Made by a program: the position numbers and the translations under genes
The notes under the pieces: generated by a model
The model's input: only the letters and a program-made list of their open reading frames with translations
Database searches by the model: none
What the model was told of the DNA's origin: nothing
Source of the DNA: Acidimicrobiaceae bacterium
Lineage (GTDB): Bacteria > Actinomycetota > Acidimicrobiia > Acidimicrobiales > Ilumatobacteraceae
NCBI GenBank assembly: GCA_016722025.1
Contig: JADKGZ010000017.1
Span: 1-64,000, forward strand
DNA length: 64,000 bases
Reading direction: 5' to 3'
Part shown: positions 8,023 to 17,452 of the stretch, piece by piece
Numbering within the stretch: the stretch's first letter is position 1
Layout: the number at the start of each line of letters is the position of its first letter

Positions 8023-10473
8023 TTACGAGCGCAGGCGCTCGTTGGTGGGATCGAAGAGCGGTTCGCAGCCGACGGTGGCGGCCTTCATCTCACCGAAGAT
8101 CTTGATCTGCACCGCGGTGCCCTCGGATTGGAACTGCGGGCGGATGTAGCCCAGTGCCACGCTCTTGCCGAGCGTGAAGCTCCACCCTCCGCTGGTGACG
8201 ATGCCGATCCGCTGGGCGTCAGGCCCGTCGCCGTCGAAGATCGACGAGCAGAACGGCGCATCGGCGTCGCCCGCCTCGTCGAGCGTCATCGTGACGAATC
8301 GCCACGGCGACCCTGCCGCCTTCTCGGCCACCAGCGCAGCCTTGCCGACGAAGTCGGCCTTGCCGAGGTCCACGAACCGGTCGAGCGACGCATCGAAGGG
8401 CGAGAAGCCGATCTCCAGATCTTGCTTCCACCCGCGGTAGCCCTTGTCGAGCCGCAGGCTGTCGACCGCGTAGATGCCGAAGTCGCGGATGCCGTACTGC
8501 TCACCGGCGGCCCAGACCGCCTCGTACAGGGCCACCAGTTGCTCGTTGGCGGCGTGCAGCTCCCAGCCCAGTTCGCCCACGTAGTTGACGCGCAGCGCAC
8601 GCACGGCACCCACCGCGGTGTCGATGTCGCGCACCGACAACCATGGGAACGACGCGTTGTCGAGCGGCGTGGACGTGACCTGCGCGAGCACGTCGCGCGA
8701 CCGCGGGCCGACGACGATCAGCGAGCCGTAGTCGGCGGTGACATTGGTGATGGTCACCGAGCCGTCGGCCGGCAGCGCTGCTTCCAGCACGTCGAGGTCG
8801 TGCCACTCGGCACTCGCTGCGCCGACCGCGTAGAAGCGGTCGGTAGCCAGGCGGCTGACCGTGAGCTCGCTGAGCACCTTGCCATCCGGCAGCAGCGCGT
8901 AGCACAGCGACACTCGGCCGACCTTGGGCAGCTTGGTGCACAGCAAGTGGTCGAGGTAGGCCTCGGCGCCGGGGCCGCTCACCTCGAACTTGCTGAAGCC
9001 GGGCAGGTCGAGCACGGCGACGCCGTTGCGTGCCGCAGCGCACTCCTTGGCGACCTCGGTGCGCCAACCGTTCTTGCGGAAGAACGACAGGCTGTGGTCG
9101 GTGACCACGCCGTCGGGGTCGAACCACGTCGGCCGCTCCCACCCGCCGCGGGCGCCGAAGTGGGCACCCTTCGCCTGCAGCGTCTCGTACAACGGTGACG
9201 TGTAGGCCGGACGACCGGCCGGGCGCTCCTCGAACGGGAAGCCCATTGCGTACTCGTTCTGGTACACCTCGACGGCCTTGTCGATGGTGTACTGCGTGGT
9301 GGCGTAGTCCTTGTAGCGACGGCGGTCGATGTTCCAGATGTCGAACTCTGGCCGACCTTCCAGCACCCACTCGGCGATGGCCTTGCCGGCGCCGCCCCCT
9401 TGCGCGATGCCGAAGCTGAACGTGTTGCAGTGCCAGAAGTTGCGCAACCCGCGCTCGGGCCCCATGTAGGGGTTGCCGTCGGGCGCGTACGGAATCGGGC
9501 CGTTCACCACGCGGGCGATGCCGGCCTCGCCCAGCACGGGCACTCGCTCGCTGGCATCGAGGATCTGCGTCTCCAGCCGTTCGAGGTCTTCGCTCCAGAG
9601 CATGTTGGCGAAGTGCTCGGGGATGCCATCGCGCCACATCGCAGTTGCCTGCCACTCGTAGGGCCCGAGGATGTAGCTGTTGCGCTCCTGGCGCAGGTAG
9701 TAGCTCGTGTCGGGATCGCGCAGCAACGGCAGCGGGAACTCGCGAGCGGCCAGCTCGGGGATCTCGTCGGTCACGTAGTACTGGTGCGACATCTGAGCGA
9801 TGGGATGGTGCCGCCCGATGAGGGCCATCACCTCGCCGGCGCGGTAGCCGGCGGCGTTGATGACGTGCTCGCAGTCGACGGTGTTGGTGTCGCCGTCCTT
9901 GGTGCGCGTGGTGACGGTCCAGTGCTGATTCGCGTGTTGCGCCAGGCCGACGACGCTCTCGAAGCGGCGGACGCGGGCACCCAGCGCGCGAGCGGCGCGG
10001 GCCATCGCTTGCGTGACCTGTGAAGGGTCGATGTCGCCGTCGAGCGGATCCCACAGCGCGCCGACCAGGTCGTGGGTCTTCACCAGTGGGTAGCGCTCGA
10101 CCAGTTGCTCGGGGCTGAGCATGTCGTAGCCCATGCCGTGCGCGTTGGCCATGCTGGTCACGTGCCGGAACTCGGCGATGCGCTCGTGGCTGTGCGCGAG
10201 GCGCACCGAGCCGGTGACGTGGTAGCTGATCGGGAAGTCGGGGTCGTTCGCCAACTCGCGGTAGAGGGCCGCCGAGTACGACTGCACCTTCATCACGCTC
10301 CAGCTGGTGCTGTACGTGGGTACGTTGCCGGCCGCGTGCCAGGTGGAGCCGGAGGTGAGCTCGTCGCGCTCGAGCAGCAGCACGTCGGTGCAGCCCATCT
10401 GCGCGAGGTGGTACAGCGCGCTGCAGCCGGCGATGCCACCTCCGATGATGACGATCTTCGCTTGCTCGTGCAT
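8023..10473 (-). CDS. GcvT-fused FAD-dependent dehydrogenase (dimethylglycine/sarcosine dehydrogenase family), copy 1
   Basis: 816 residues. An N-terminal DAO-type FAD domain (GGGIAG at 11-16) is followed by the linker domain and a C-terminal aminomethyltransferase (GcvT) fold containing RVNYVGELGWELH. In characterised relatives the first domain oxidises an N-methyl group and the second captures the one-carbon unit as methylene-tetrahydrofolate. His46 in STWHAAG matches the covalent-FAD histidine of mammalian dimethylglycine dehydrogenase. ATG at 10473 has a GAGGGGG ribosome site five bases upstream; the upstream extension to 10554 runs through the divergent promoter. It is one of five such genes in the window, and the substrate cannot be told from sequence. 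Confidence 0.85.
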   Translation of the reverse strand: MHEQAKIVIIGGGIAGCSALYHLAQMGCTDVLLLERDELTSGSTWHAAGNVPTYSTSWSVMKVQSYSAALYRELANDPDFPISYHVTGSVRLAHSHERIAEFRHVTSMANAHGMGYDMLSPEQLVERYPLVKTHDLVGALWDPLDGDIDPSQVTQAMARAARALGARVRRFESVVGLAQHANQHWTVTTRTKDGDTNTVDCEHVINAAGYRAGEVMALIGRHHPIAQMSHQYYVTDEIPELAAREFPLPLLRDPDTSYYLRQERNSYILGPYEWQATAMWRDGIPEHFANMLWSEDLERLETQILDASERVPVLGEAGIARVVNGPIPYAPDGNPYMGPERGLRNFWHCNTFSFGIAQGGGAGKAIAEWVLEGRPEFDIWNIDRRRYKDYATTQYTIDKAVEVYQNEYAMGFPFEERPAGRPAYTSPLYETLQAKGAHFGARGGWERPTWFDPDGVVTDHSLSFFRKNGWRTEVAKECAAARNGVAVLDLPGFSKFEVSGPGAEAYLDHLLCTKLPKVGRVSLCYALLPDGKVLSELTVSRLATDRFYAVGAASAEWHDLDVLEAALPADGSVTITNVTADYGSLIVVGPRSRDVLAQVTSTPLDNASFPWLSVRDIDTAVGAVRALRVNYVGELGWELHAANEQLVALYEAVWAAGEQYGIRDFGIYAVDSLRLDKGYRGWKQDLEIGFSPFDASLDRFVDLGKADFVGKAALVAEKAAGSPWRFVTMTLDEAGDADAPFCSSIFDGDGPDAQRIGIVTSGGWSFTLGKSVALGYIRPQFQSEGTAVQIKIFGEMKAATVGCEPLFDPTNERLRS

Positions 10474-10515
10474 TGCGTGCCCCCTCGACTGGTCCCGATG
10501 CGTGGCGCGCATCGT

Positions 10516-10541
10516 TGTGTAAAGATAGACGAAATTACACA
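10516..10541. promoter_or_regulatory. Inverted repeat in divergent promoter between two dehydrogenase genes
   Basis: Perfect 7-bp arms TGTGTAA (10516-10522) and TTACACA (10535-10541) with a 12-base AT-rich spacer, in a strongly GC-rich background. The repeat lies midway between the start codons at 10473 (minus) and 10587 (plus). It looks like an operator shared by both promoters. The XRE-cupin regulator gene at 13109, just downstream, is the nearest candidate binder; this is inference. Confidence 0.5.
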
Positions 10542-10586
10542 GCTCGTGTCGCACGCGAGCGCGCAGTCGTCGGAGGCAACTTCACC

Positions 10587-13077
10587 ATGGCCGAACTCCC
10601 CAGTCACGCACAGGTCGTCATCGTCGGCGGCGGCATCGTCGGCTGCAGCGTTGCCTACCACCTGGCGTTGCGCGGTGTCACCGATGTGGTACTGCTGGAG
10701 CGCAGGCAGCTCACGTGCGGCACCACCTGGCACGCGGCCGGCCTGGTGGGCCAGTTGCGCGCCACGCACAACCTCACCCGCCTGGCGCAGTACACCACCG
10801 ACCTCTTCGCCACGCTCGAGCACGAGACGGGCCAGGCCACCGGCTTTCGTGCGCGCGGGTCGGTGAGCGTGGCGCCGACGCTCGAACGGTTCGAGGAGCT
10901 GAAGCGGGGTGCCTCGATGGCGCGAGTGTTCGGCTTGCAGGTCGACATCATCGACCGCGACCGCATCGCCGAGCTCGTTCCGCTGGCCCGCGTCGATGAT
11001 CTCGTCGGTGGCGTGCACCTTCCCAACGACGGCATCACCAACCCGATCGACACCACCCAGGCGCTGGCCAAGGGCGCGAGGGCGCGAGGAGTGCGCATCC
11101 AGGAGAACGTGAAGGTGCAACGCATCATCACCGAGGGCGGCCGCGCGGTTGGCGTGGCGTACGAGATCGACGGCCCGGGCGGCCTCACGGTCGGCGAGAT
11201 CCACGCCGATGCAGTGGTCAACGCCGCCGGCATGTGGGGCCGCGAGCTGGGCGATCAAGTCGGTGCTGTCGTGCCGTTGCACGCTGCCGAGCACTTCTAC
11301 ATCGTCACCGAGGGCGTCGACGGCATCTCCCCCGACATGCCCGTGCTGCGCGACCCCGACGGCTGCGGGTACTTTAAGGAGGAAGCCGGCAAGCTGATGG
11401 TCGGCTGGTTCGAACCGGTGGCGAAGCCGTGGGGCATGTCGCCGCGCACCGGTGTCAGCGGCATTCCCGAGTCGTTCTGCTTCGACTCGTTGCCCGAGGA
11501 CTTCGAGCACATCGCCCCGCTGGTCGAAGCAGCCACGCATCGCATGCCACTGCTCGCGAACACCGGCATCCGGCTGTTCTTCAACGGCCCGGAAGCGTTC
11601 ACCCCCGACGACCGCTACCTGCTCGGCGAGTCGCCCGATGTGAAGGGCCTGTTCATGGCGTGCGGGTTCAACTCGATCGGCATCCAGTCGTCGGGCGGCG
11701 CCGGCAAGGTGCTGGCCGACTGGATCATCGACGGCCACCCGCCGATGGACCTGTGGGACGTCGACATCCGCCGCGTGATGCCGTTCCAGCGCAACGCCAA
11801 CTACCTGCACGACCGCACTGTCGAGTCCCTCGGTCTGCTCTACGCGATGCACTGGCCGTTCCGGCAACCCGAGACCGCGCGCGGCGTGCGCCGCTCGGCA
11901 CTGCACGATCGCCTCGCCGCGCGCGGTGCCTGCTTCGGCGAAGTGGCCGGCTGGGAGCGCACCAACTGGTTCGCCCCAGAAGGTGTGACGCCCGAGTACG
12001 AGTACTCGTACGGCAAGCAGAACTGGTTCCCGTACTCGGGTGCGGAGCACCACGCTGTCCGCAACGCGGTGGGCATGTTCGAGCAGTCGTCGTTCGGCAA
12101 GTTCGTGCTGGAGGGTGCCGATGCGGAGGCCGTCCTCAACCGCATCTGTGCCAACGACGTCTCGGTACCGGTGGGCAAGATCGTACACCCAGTGGCTCAA
12201 CGAGCGCGGTGGCATCGAAGCCGATCTCACCGTCACCCGCGAGGCGCCCGACCGATACCTCATCGTCACCGCCGCGGCCACGCAGGTGCGCGACTTCAGC
12301 TATCTCAAGGATCACCTGCCGAGCGACGCCCGAGTGGTCGCCACCGACGTCACCTCGGCCTTCGCGGTGCTCAGCATCATGGGGCCGCACTCGCGCGCGT
12401 TCCTCCAGTCGCTGACACCCGACGACCTGTCGCACGCGGCCTTTCCCTTCGGCACGTCGCGACACATCGACCTGGGATATGCGCGAGTGCGCGCCAGTCG
12501 CGTCACCTACGTCGGCGAGCTGGGCTGGGAGCTGTACATCCCCACCGAGTTCGCCACCGGTGTGTTCGATGTGCTGGTCGCGGCGGGTGCCGAGTTCGGT
12601 CTGCGCCATGCCGGCTACCACGCACTCAACTCGCTGCGCATGGAGAAGGGCTACCGCCACTGGGGCCACGACATCTCACCCGATGACACGCCGCTGGAAG
12701 CCGGGCTCGGCTTCGTCGTCGCATGGGACAAGCCGGGCGGTTTCATCGGCCGTGAGGCCCTCCTCGCGCAGAAGGCGGCCGGGCTCACCCGCCGGATGGT
12801 GCAGTTCGCCCTCACCGACCCCGAGCAGCTGCTGTACCACAACGAGCCGATCTGGCGCGACGGCGTCATCGTCGGCAGCATCACCTCCGGCATGTACGGC
12901 CACACGCTCGATGCGTCGCTGGGCATGGGCTACGTGTCCGCTCCCGACGGTTCGTCGTGCGATCGCGAGTACGTGTTGTCGGGCAACTACGAGATCGAGG
13001 TGGCCGGTGAGCGTGTGCCGGCGCGGGCGTCGCTCGATCCGTGGTACGACCCGAAGTCGGCGCGAGTGCGCTCGTAG
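10587..13077 (+). CDS. GcvT-fused FAD-dependent dehydrogenase, copy 2 (one frame break)
   Basis: Same architecture as the divergent neighbour: VVIVGGGIVGCSVAYHL at the N-terminus for FAD, TTWHAAGLVG with the likely FAD-linking histidine, and a C-terminal GcvT fold with VTYVGELGWELYI. The frame breaks near 12183. Expected KIVYTQWLNERGG is split, and supplying two bases there gives a continuous 830-residue protein, exactly the length of the paralogue at 23476. ATG at 10587 begins the conserved MAELPSHAQVVIVGGG segment; the frame is open further upstream but would cross the promoter. Expected role: oxidative demethylation of an N-methylated glycine-like compound with transfer of the one-carbon unit to tetrahydrofolate and electrons to ETF. 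Confidence 0.85.
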
Positions 13078-13108
13078 CGCACGGTCGTTTGAGGCGTAGC
13101 TTCTCGTC

Positions 13109-13729
13109 ATGGCGATCAGGGCGCTCAGCACCGCACAGGAGGCGACGTCGCCGGGTGGCGACGGCCACTACGACGCGGACACGCACATCGGTGGTCGCAT
13201 CCGCGAGCTGCGCAAGGCGCACGGGCGCACGCTGGCCGATGTGGCGGCGGAGGTGGGCATCTCGGTCAGCTACCTCAGTCAGATCGAGCGCGACGTGTCG
13301 CGCCTGCCCATCGGCGTGCTCAAGCAGATCGCCGATGCCCTCGGCGTGCACATGAACTGGTTCTTCCACAGCGGCAACGAAGGGCCCGAACGAGAGCGCG
13401 ATGTCATCGTGCGCGCCGCCAACCGGCGCAACCTCACGTTCACCGGTCTGGGCATCACCGAGGAGCTGCTGTCGCCGACGCTGTCGGCGCCACTGGAGCT
13501 GCTCATCAGCACCATCCACCCGGGTGCCGACAGCGAGTTCTACGCCCACGATGGTGCCGAGGCAGGCCTGGTGATGCAGGGCACGCTGCAACTGTGGGTG
13601 GGCGAGCGTCACTTCCAGCTGGCCACCGGCGACAGCTTCGCGTTCGCGAGCAGCGAACCCCACCGCTGCGCCAACCTGGGCAAGCGTCCGGCAAAGGTGC
13701 TGTGGGTGATCACTCCCCCGCACTACTGA
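13109..13729 (+). CDS. XRE-cupin transcriptional regulator
   Basis: 206 residues. A helix-turn-helix of the XRE type (about 28-85: GRIRELRKAHGRTLADVAAE, then SVSYLSQIERD) is joined to a C-terminal cupin barrel (about 125-203) with the motif GTLQLWVGERHFQLATGDSF. Proteins of this plan (PuuR and relatives) sense small catabolites and commonly control amine and amino-acid use. It lies 31 bases after the dehydrogenase gene in the same direction and so may be part of that transcript. The nearby inverted repeat at 10516-10541 is its most obvious candidate site. The gene ends at a strong stem-loop. Confidence 0.88.
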   Translation: MAIRALSTAQEATSPGGDGHYDADTHIGGRIRELRKAHGRTLADVAAEVGISVSYLSQIERDVSRLPIGVLKQIADALGVHMNWFFHSGNEGPERERDVIVRAANRRNLTFTGLGITEELLSPTLSAPLELLISTIHPGADSEFYAHDGAEAGLVMQGTLQLWVGERHFQLATGDSFAFASSEPHRCANLGKRPAKVLWVITPPHY

Positions 13730-13786
13730 CCCGACTCCCCCCACTCCCCAACGGCTCTACGGAAAGCCGGGAGTGGGGAGGTCGGG
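13730..13786. terminator. Stem-loop between convergent genes, probable bidirectional terminator
   Basis: Left arm CCCGACTCCCCCCACTCCC (13730-13748) pairs with GGGAGTGGGGAGGTCGGG (13769-13786) with about one mismatch or bulge. An inner GGCT/AGCC pair closes a small loop. The left arm begins directly after the XRE-cupin stop; the right arm overlaps the last codons of the converging lysR gene. There is no U-tract, as is common in high-GC actinobacteria. Confidence 0.6.
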
Positions 13787-14677
13787 GTCGTTGGCGATCT
13801 CGGTGCGCAGCCAGTTGCGGAAGGCGGTGACCCTCGGATCGTCGCGGCGGTCGTTGCGGCACACCAGGTACCACCGTCGCGGCTGCGGCACCTGCAACGC
13901 GAACGGCGCAACCAAGCGGCCGCTGCGCAGGTCGGCCGCGGCCAGGAAGCGGGGTGCGATGGCCACGCCCTGACCGTCGATGGCCGCTTCCAGCGCGAGC
14001 AGGTAGCTGTCGAAGCGGGGCCCGCTCTGGCCGACATCGGCCGGCAGACCCGCGGCGCGTAGCCACACCGACCACTCGTCGGCCGCCGTGTACAACTGCA
14101 GCAACGCATGGTTCACCAGATCGGCCGGCTGACGCATGCCGATGCCACCGTGCAGCACCGAAGGGCTGCACACCGGCGTGAGCTGCGCGTCGAACAGGTG
14201 AGTGGCGTGCAGACCGGGCCGCTCCGGCCGAGCAGTGCAGACGATGGCGACGTCGCCGGCCGTCTCGTCGAACTCCCAGTCCAAGTGGCTGGTGTTGAAC
14301 CGCACCCGAACCTCCGGGTGAGCGGTGGTGAACGAGTGCAGCCGGGGAATCAACCAGCGCACGGCGACGGTGACGTACACCTGCACATCGAGCTCACGAG
14401 ATGGCGCCCCAGCGGCCCGCACCAAGGCGGTCCCCTGGGCGATGCGGTCGAACGCCTCGCGCAAGTAGGGGTGGTACTGCTCGCCGGCTGGGGTGAGCGC
14501 GACTCGCCGGTTGTGCCGCTCGAACAGCTTCGCGCCCAGGCGGCGCTCGAGCTCGGCCACCTGATGGCTGATCGCCGATTGGGTGACCGACAGCTCGTCG
14601 GCCGCCGCACGGAAGCTGAGGTGGCGGGCCGCGCTCTCGAACGCACGCAGCGAGGCGAGTGGCGGCAGATCTGGCAC
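13757..14677 (-). CDS. LysR-family regulator (GcvA-like), divergent from MttB-family gene
   Basis: 306 residues. The N-terminal winged helix (about 8-65) reads LRAFESAARHLSFRAAADEL and SVTQSAISHQVAELER, close to the GcvA group; a periplasmic-binding-like effector domain follows. GcvA-type regulators often control glycine or one-carbon genes. It is transcribed away from the MttB-family gene at 14789, and the 111-base gap holds a perfect 16-bp palindrome, the classic arrangement for a LysR protein that controls its neighbour and itself. The effector is unknown. Confidence 0.88.
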   Translation of the reverse strand: MPDLPPLASLRAFESAARHLSFRAAADELSVTQSAISHQVAELERRLGAKLFERHNRRVALTPAGEQYHPYLREAFDRIAQGTALVRAAGAPSRELDVQVYVTVAVRWLIPRLHSFTTAHPEVRVRFNTSHLDWEFDETAGDVAIVCTARPERPGLHATHLFDAQLTPVCSPSVLHGGIGMRQPADLVNHALLQLYTAADEWSVWLRAAGLPADVGQSGPRFDSYLLALEAAIDGQGVAIAPRFLAAADLRSGRLVAPFALQVPQPRRWYLVCRNDRRDDPRVTAFRNWLRTEIANDPDLPTPGFP

Positions 14678-14700
14678 GGGCGCAGACTACATGAACCATG

Positions 14701-14716
14701 CTCATGCATGCATGAG
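14701..14716. promoter_or_regulatory. Perfect 16-bp palindrome, probable LysR operator
   Basis: CTCATGCATGCATGAG is fully self-complementary, and further CATG units flank it on the left (14690-14702). It sits 24 bases from the lysR start and 73 bases before the mttB-like start. Placement and symmetry fit a LysR recognition site controlling both genes; the binding itself is not shown. Confidence 0.5.
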
Positions 14717-14788
14717 AGAGATTCGCTTGTCGATGGTCGTCTACCTCGTCACACTGACGCACGCAGTCGGCAACGAGTGGAGACATAC

Positions 14789-16354
14789 ATGAGCGACGTT
14801 CAGCAACAGTCGGGTCGGCGGGGCGGGCGGGCAGCGCGCGTGGCCCTGCGCTCGGCACCGCTCGCCAACGACGTGCGGCCGGTGAACCCGGGCATGCCCT
14901 CGGGCCGCTACCAGCCACTCACCGACGCCGAGGTGCGCAAGGTGCACGAGGCCGCGCTGAACGTGCTGGAGAACATCGGGCTGGCCGATGCCATCGACAG
15001 CTGCCTCGACGTGCTGCTGCCGAAGGGCTGCACGCTCTCCGAGGACGGCCGCTTGCTGTTCCCGCGGTCGCTCATCGAGGACACGCTGGCCATCGCCGCC
15101 CGCAACTTCACGCTGCACGCGCAGGACCCGCAGTTCGACATGGAGCCGTGGGGCAAGAAGGTCTACTTCGGCACCGCGGGCGCGGCCGTCTACATGGTGG
15201 ACCCGATCACCGGCGAGTACCGCGAGTCGCTCTCGCAGGATGCCTACGACATCGCCCGCCTGGTCGACACCATGGAGCACATCCACTTCTACCAGCGCTC
15301 GGTGGTGCCGCGCGACCTGCCCGACCCGATGGAGATGGACGTCAACACGTGCTACCTCAGCGTGGCCGGCACCACCAAGCACGTGGGCACGTCGTGGGTG
15401 CATCCGGACCATCTCGAAGCATCACTGAAGATGCTCCACCACATCGCCGGCGGCGAGGACAAGTGGCGCGAACGGCCCTTCGTCAGTCAGTCGAACTGCT
15501 TCGTGGTGCCGCCGCTGAAGTTCGCCGCCGACGCATGTCGCTGTCTGGAAGTGGCGGTTCGCGGCGGCATGCCCGTGCTGCTGCTCTCTGCCGGCCAGGC
15601 GGGTGCCACCGCCCCGGCTGCGCTGGCGGGCGCACTCGTGCAGGAGGTGGCGGAGGTGCTCGCCGGGCTGGCCTACGTGAACGCGATCAAGCCGGGGCAC
15701 CCCGCCATCTTCGGCCTCTGGCCGTTCGTCAGCGACCTGCGCAGCGGCGCGATGTCGGGCGGTAGCCCCGAGCAGGCGCTGCTGTCATCGGCGTGCGCGC
15801 AGATGGCCCACTTCTACGACCTCACCGGCGGCACGTCGTCGGGCATCAGCGACGCGAAGATGCCCGACGCGCAGGCGGGCGCCGAGAAGGGCTACAACCA
15901 CGCTCTCGTCGGCAACGCCGGCGCCAACCTGATCTATGAAGCAGCCGGCATGCACGGCAGCCTGCTCGGGTTCTCGCTGGAGGGCGGGGTGCTCGACAAC
16001 GACATCATCGGCGCGGCGCAGCGCACCATCAAGGGCATCGAGGTGAGCGAGGACACGCTCTCGCTCGACGTGATCCGCGCCGCCGTCATCGACGGCCCCG
16101 GTCACTACCTGGGCTCGAAGCAGACCCTCGACCTGATGCAGACGGAGTACATCTACCCCGCCATCGGTGATCGCCTCAGCCCCAAGGAGTGGAACGAGGT
16201 CGGCCGCCCGAAGATCATCGATCGCGCGATCGCCAAGGTGCACGACGTGCTCGCCACTCACTACCCGGCGCACATCTCCGATGAGATCGACGACCTCATC
16301 CGCTCCGAGATCCCCATCCGCCTGCCACGCGAGCAGATGCGGCCGCCGCGCTGA
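14789..16354 (+). CDS. MttB-superfamily corrinoid methyltransferase, copy 1 (non-pyrrolysine)
   Basis: 521 residues, full length for the family, with no internal TAG codon, so it belongs to the pyrrolysine-free branch whose studied members act on quaternary amines (MtgB on glycine betaine, MtpB on proline betaine). It shows the TIM-barrel pattern of the family, including GGTSSGISDAKMPDAQAG. The N-terminus is basic (GRRGGRAARVALRS), a feature shared with the second copy at 40483. Its role would be to move a methyl group from the substrate to the Co(I) corrinoid protein; no corrinoid gene is adjacent, so it probably uses the one at 35733. The LysR gene upstream suggests its own inducer. Substrate identity is not readable from sequence. 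Confidence 0.88.
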   Translation: MSDVQQQSGRRGGRAARVALRSAPLANDVRPVNPGMPSGRYQPLTDAEVRKVHEAALNVLENIGLADAIDSCLDVLLPKGCTLSEDGRLLFPRSLIEDTLAIAARNFTLHAQDPQFDMEPWGKKVYFGTAGAAVYMVDPITGEYRESLSQDAYDIARLVDTMEHIHFYQRSVVPRDLPDPMEMDVNTCYLSVAGTTKHVGTSWVHPDHLEASLKMLHHIAGGEDKWRERPFVSQSNCFVVPPLKFAADACRCLEVAVRGGMPVLLLSAGQAGATAPAALAGALVQEVAEVLAGLAYVNAIKPGHPAIFGLWPFVSDLRSGAMSGGSPEQALLSSACAQMAHFYDLTGGTSSGISDAKMPDAQAGAEKGYNHALVGNAGANLIYEAAGMHGSLLGFSLEGGVLDNDIIGAAQRTIKGIEVSEDTLSLDVIRAAVIDGPGHYLGSKQTLDLMQTEYIYPAIGDRLSPKEWNEVGRPKIIDRAIAKVHDVLATHYPAHISDEIDDLIRSEIPIRLPREQMRPPR

Positions 16355-16393
16355 CGGCGCCGCTCGACGCCGGCGACCATCAGGCGGCCGGGC

Positions 16394-17315
16394 TCATTGC
16401 AGCACTTCGGGAAAGCCCGGGGCGCGCAGATCAGTACCCAACGCGTCCTCCAGCAGCTTGACCACCTGGCTCGACCAGGCGCCACCGCCGTACTGCGAAC
16501 GGGCGCGGATGAACGTCTGCTCGGTCTGGCCGGCCAGATCCAGCGGCACGCCGAACTCGCGGCCGAACTGAGTCGCGAAGCCGAGGTCCTTGCACGCGAG
16601 ATCCATGGTGAAGCCGATGTTGTAGCTGCCGTTGAGGATGACCTGGCTCTCGGTTTCGTGCACGAAGCTGTTACCCGAGCTGTTGAGGATGGCCTCGAAC
16701 GACTTGGCCAGGTCGAGCCCGCCGCTTGGCCAACATCAACGCCTCGCCCACCGACACCAGGTTGATGAAGGCGAGCATGTTGGTGATCACCTTGATGACC
16801 GCGGAACTGCCCAGCGGCCCCATGTACAGCACCGGGTCGCCGATCGCAGCCAGCACGGCGCGGTGCTCGTCGAACACCGCTTCATCGCCGCCGACCAGCA
16901 CGGTGATCTCGCCGGCGGCGGCCTTGTGCACGCCACCGGTGACGGGCGCTTCCAGAGTGCGTACGCCGACCGCCTCCGCCAGCGCTGCCAGGCGCAACGT
17001 CTCGTCACGGTCGTTGGTGCTGTTGTCGATCCAGGTACCGCCGGCGCGGAGGCCGGCGAGCACACCGTCGGGGCCGCACATCACGGCGTTCACCGCAGCC
17101 GGCGAGGGCAAGCAGGTGAACACCACGTCGGAGGCTTCGCCCACCGCCTTGGCCGTATCGGCCCAGTGCGCCCCTGCCGCCAGCAACGGCGCTGCTGCCT
17201 CCGGGTGCAGGTCGGTCACCGTCACCGTGTGCCCCGCACGCAGCAGGCTTGCCGCCAAGTGCACGCCAAGGTTCCCCAGGCCCACGTACCCCACCGACAC
17301 GGCTCGATCAGTCAT
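16394..17315 (-). CDS. 3-hydroxyisobutyrate dehydrogenase-family oxidoreductase (one frame break)
   Basis: NAD(P)-dependent beta-hydroxyacid dehydrogenase. N-terminal Rossmann motif VGYVGLGNLGVHLAASL, then the substrate-binding APVTGGVHKAAAG. The frame changes near 16725; removing one base joins LVSVGEALMLAK to GLDLAKSFEAILNSSGNS and gives 306 residues, normal for the family. ATG at 17315 has a GAGGGA ribosome site; the open frame upstream of it is not homologous. It is convergent with the MttB-family gene and divergent from the lysR at 17453, which may control it. It could reduce or oxidise a carboxylate semialdehyde produced from the demethylated substrate, but the true substrate is unknown. 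Confidence 0.8.
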
Positions 17316-17452
17316 CAGTTCCCTCGCTGGCAGGCGAGGGCCTCGGTGCCGCATCGCACCTCCAGTATCCAGCGGGCCCGAGCAAGCGGCAAGTGAAGTG
17401 TCGAGACCCTGAGGTGGCGAATGGTTGATGCTCGGCGCAGTACGGTGCCGGC

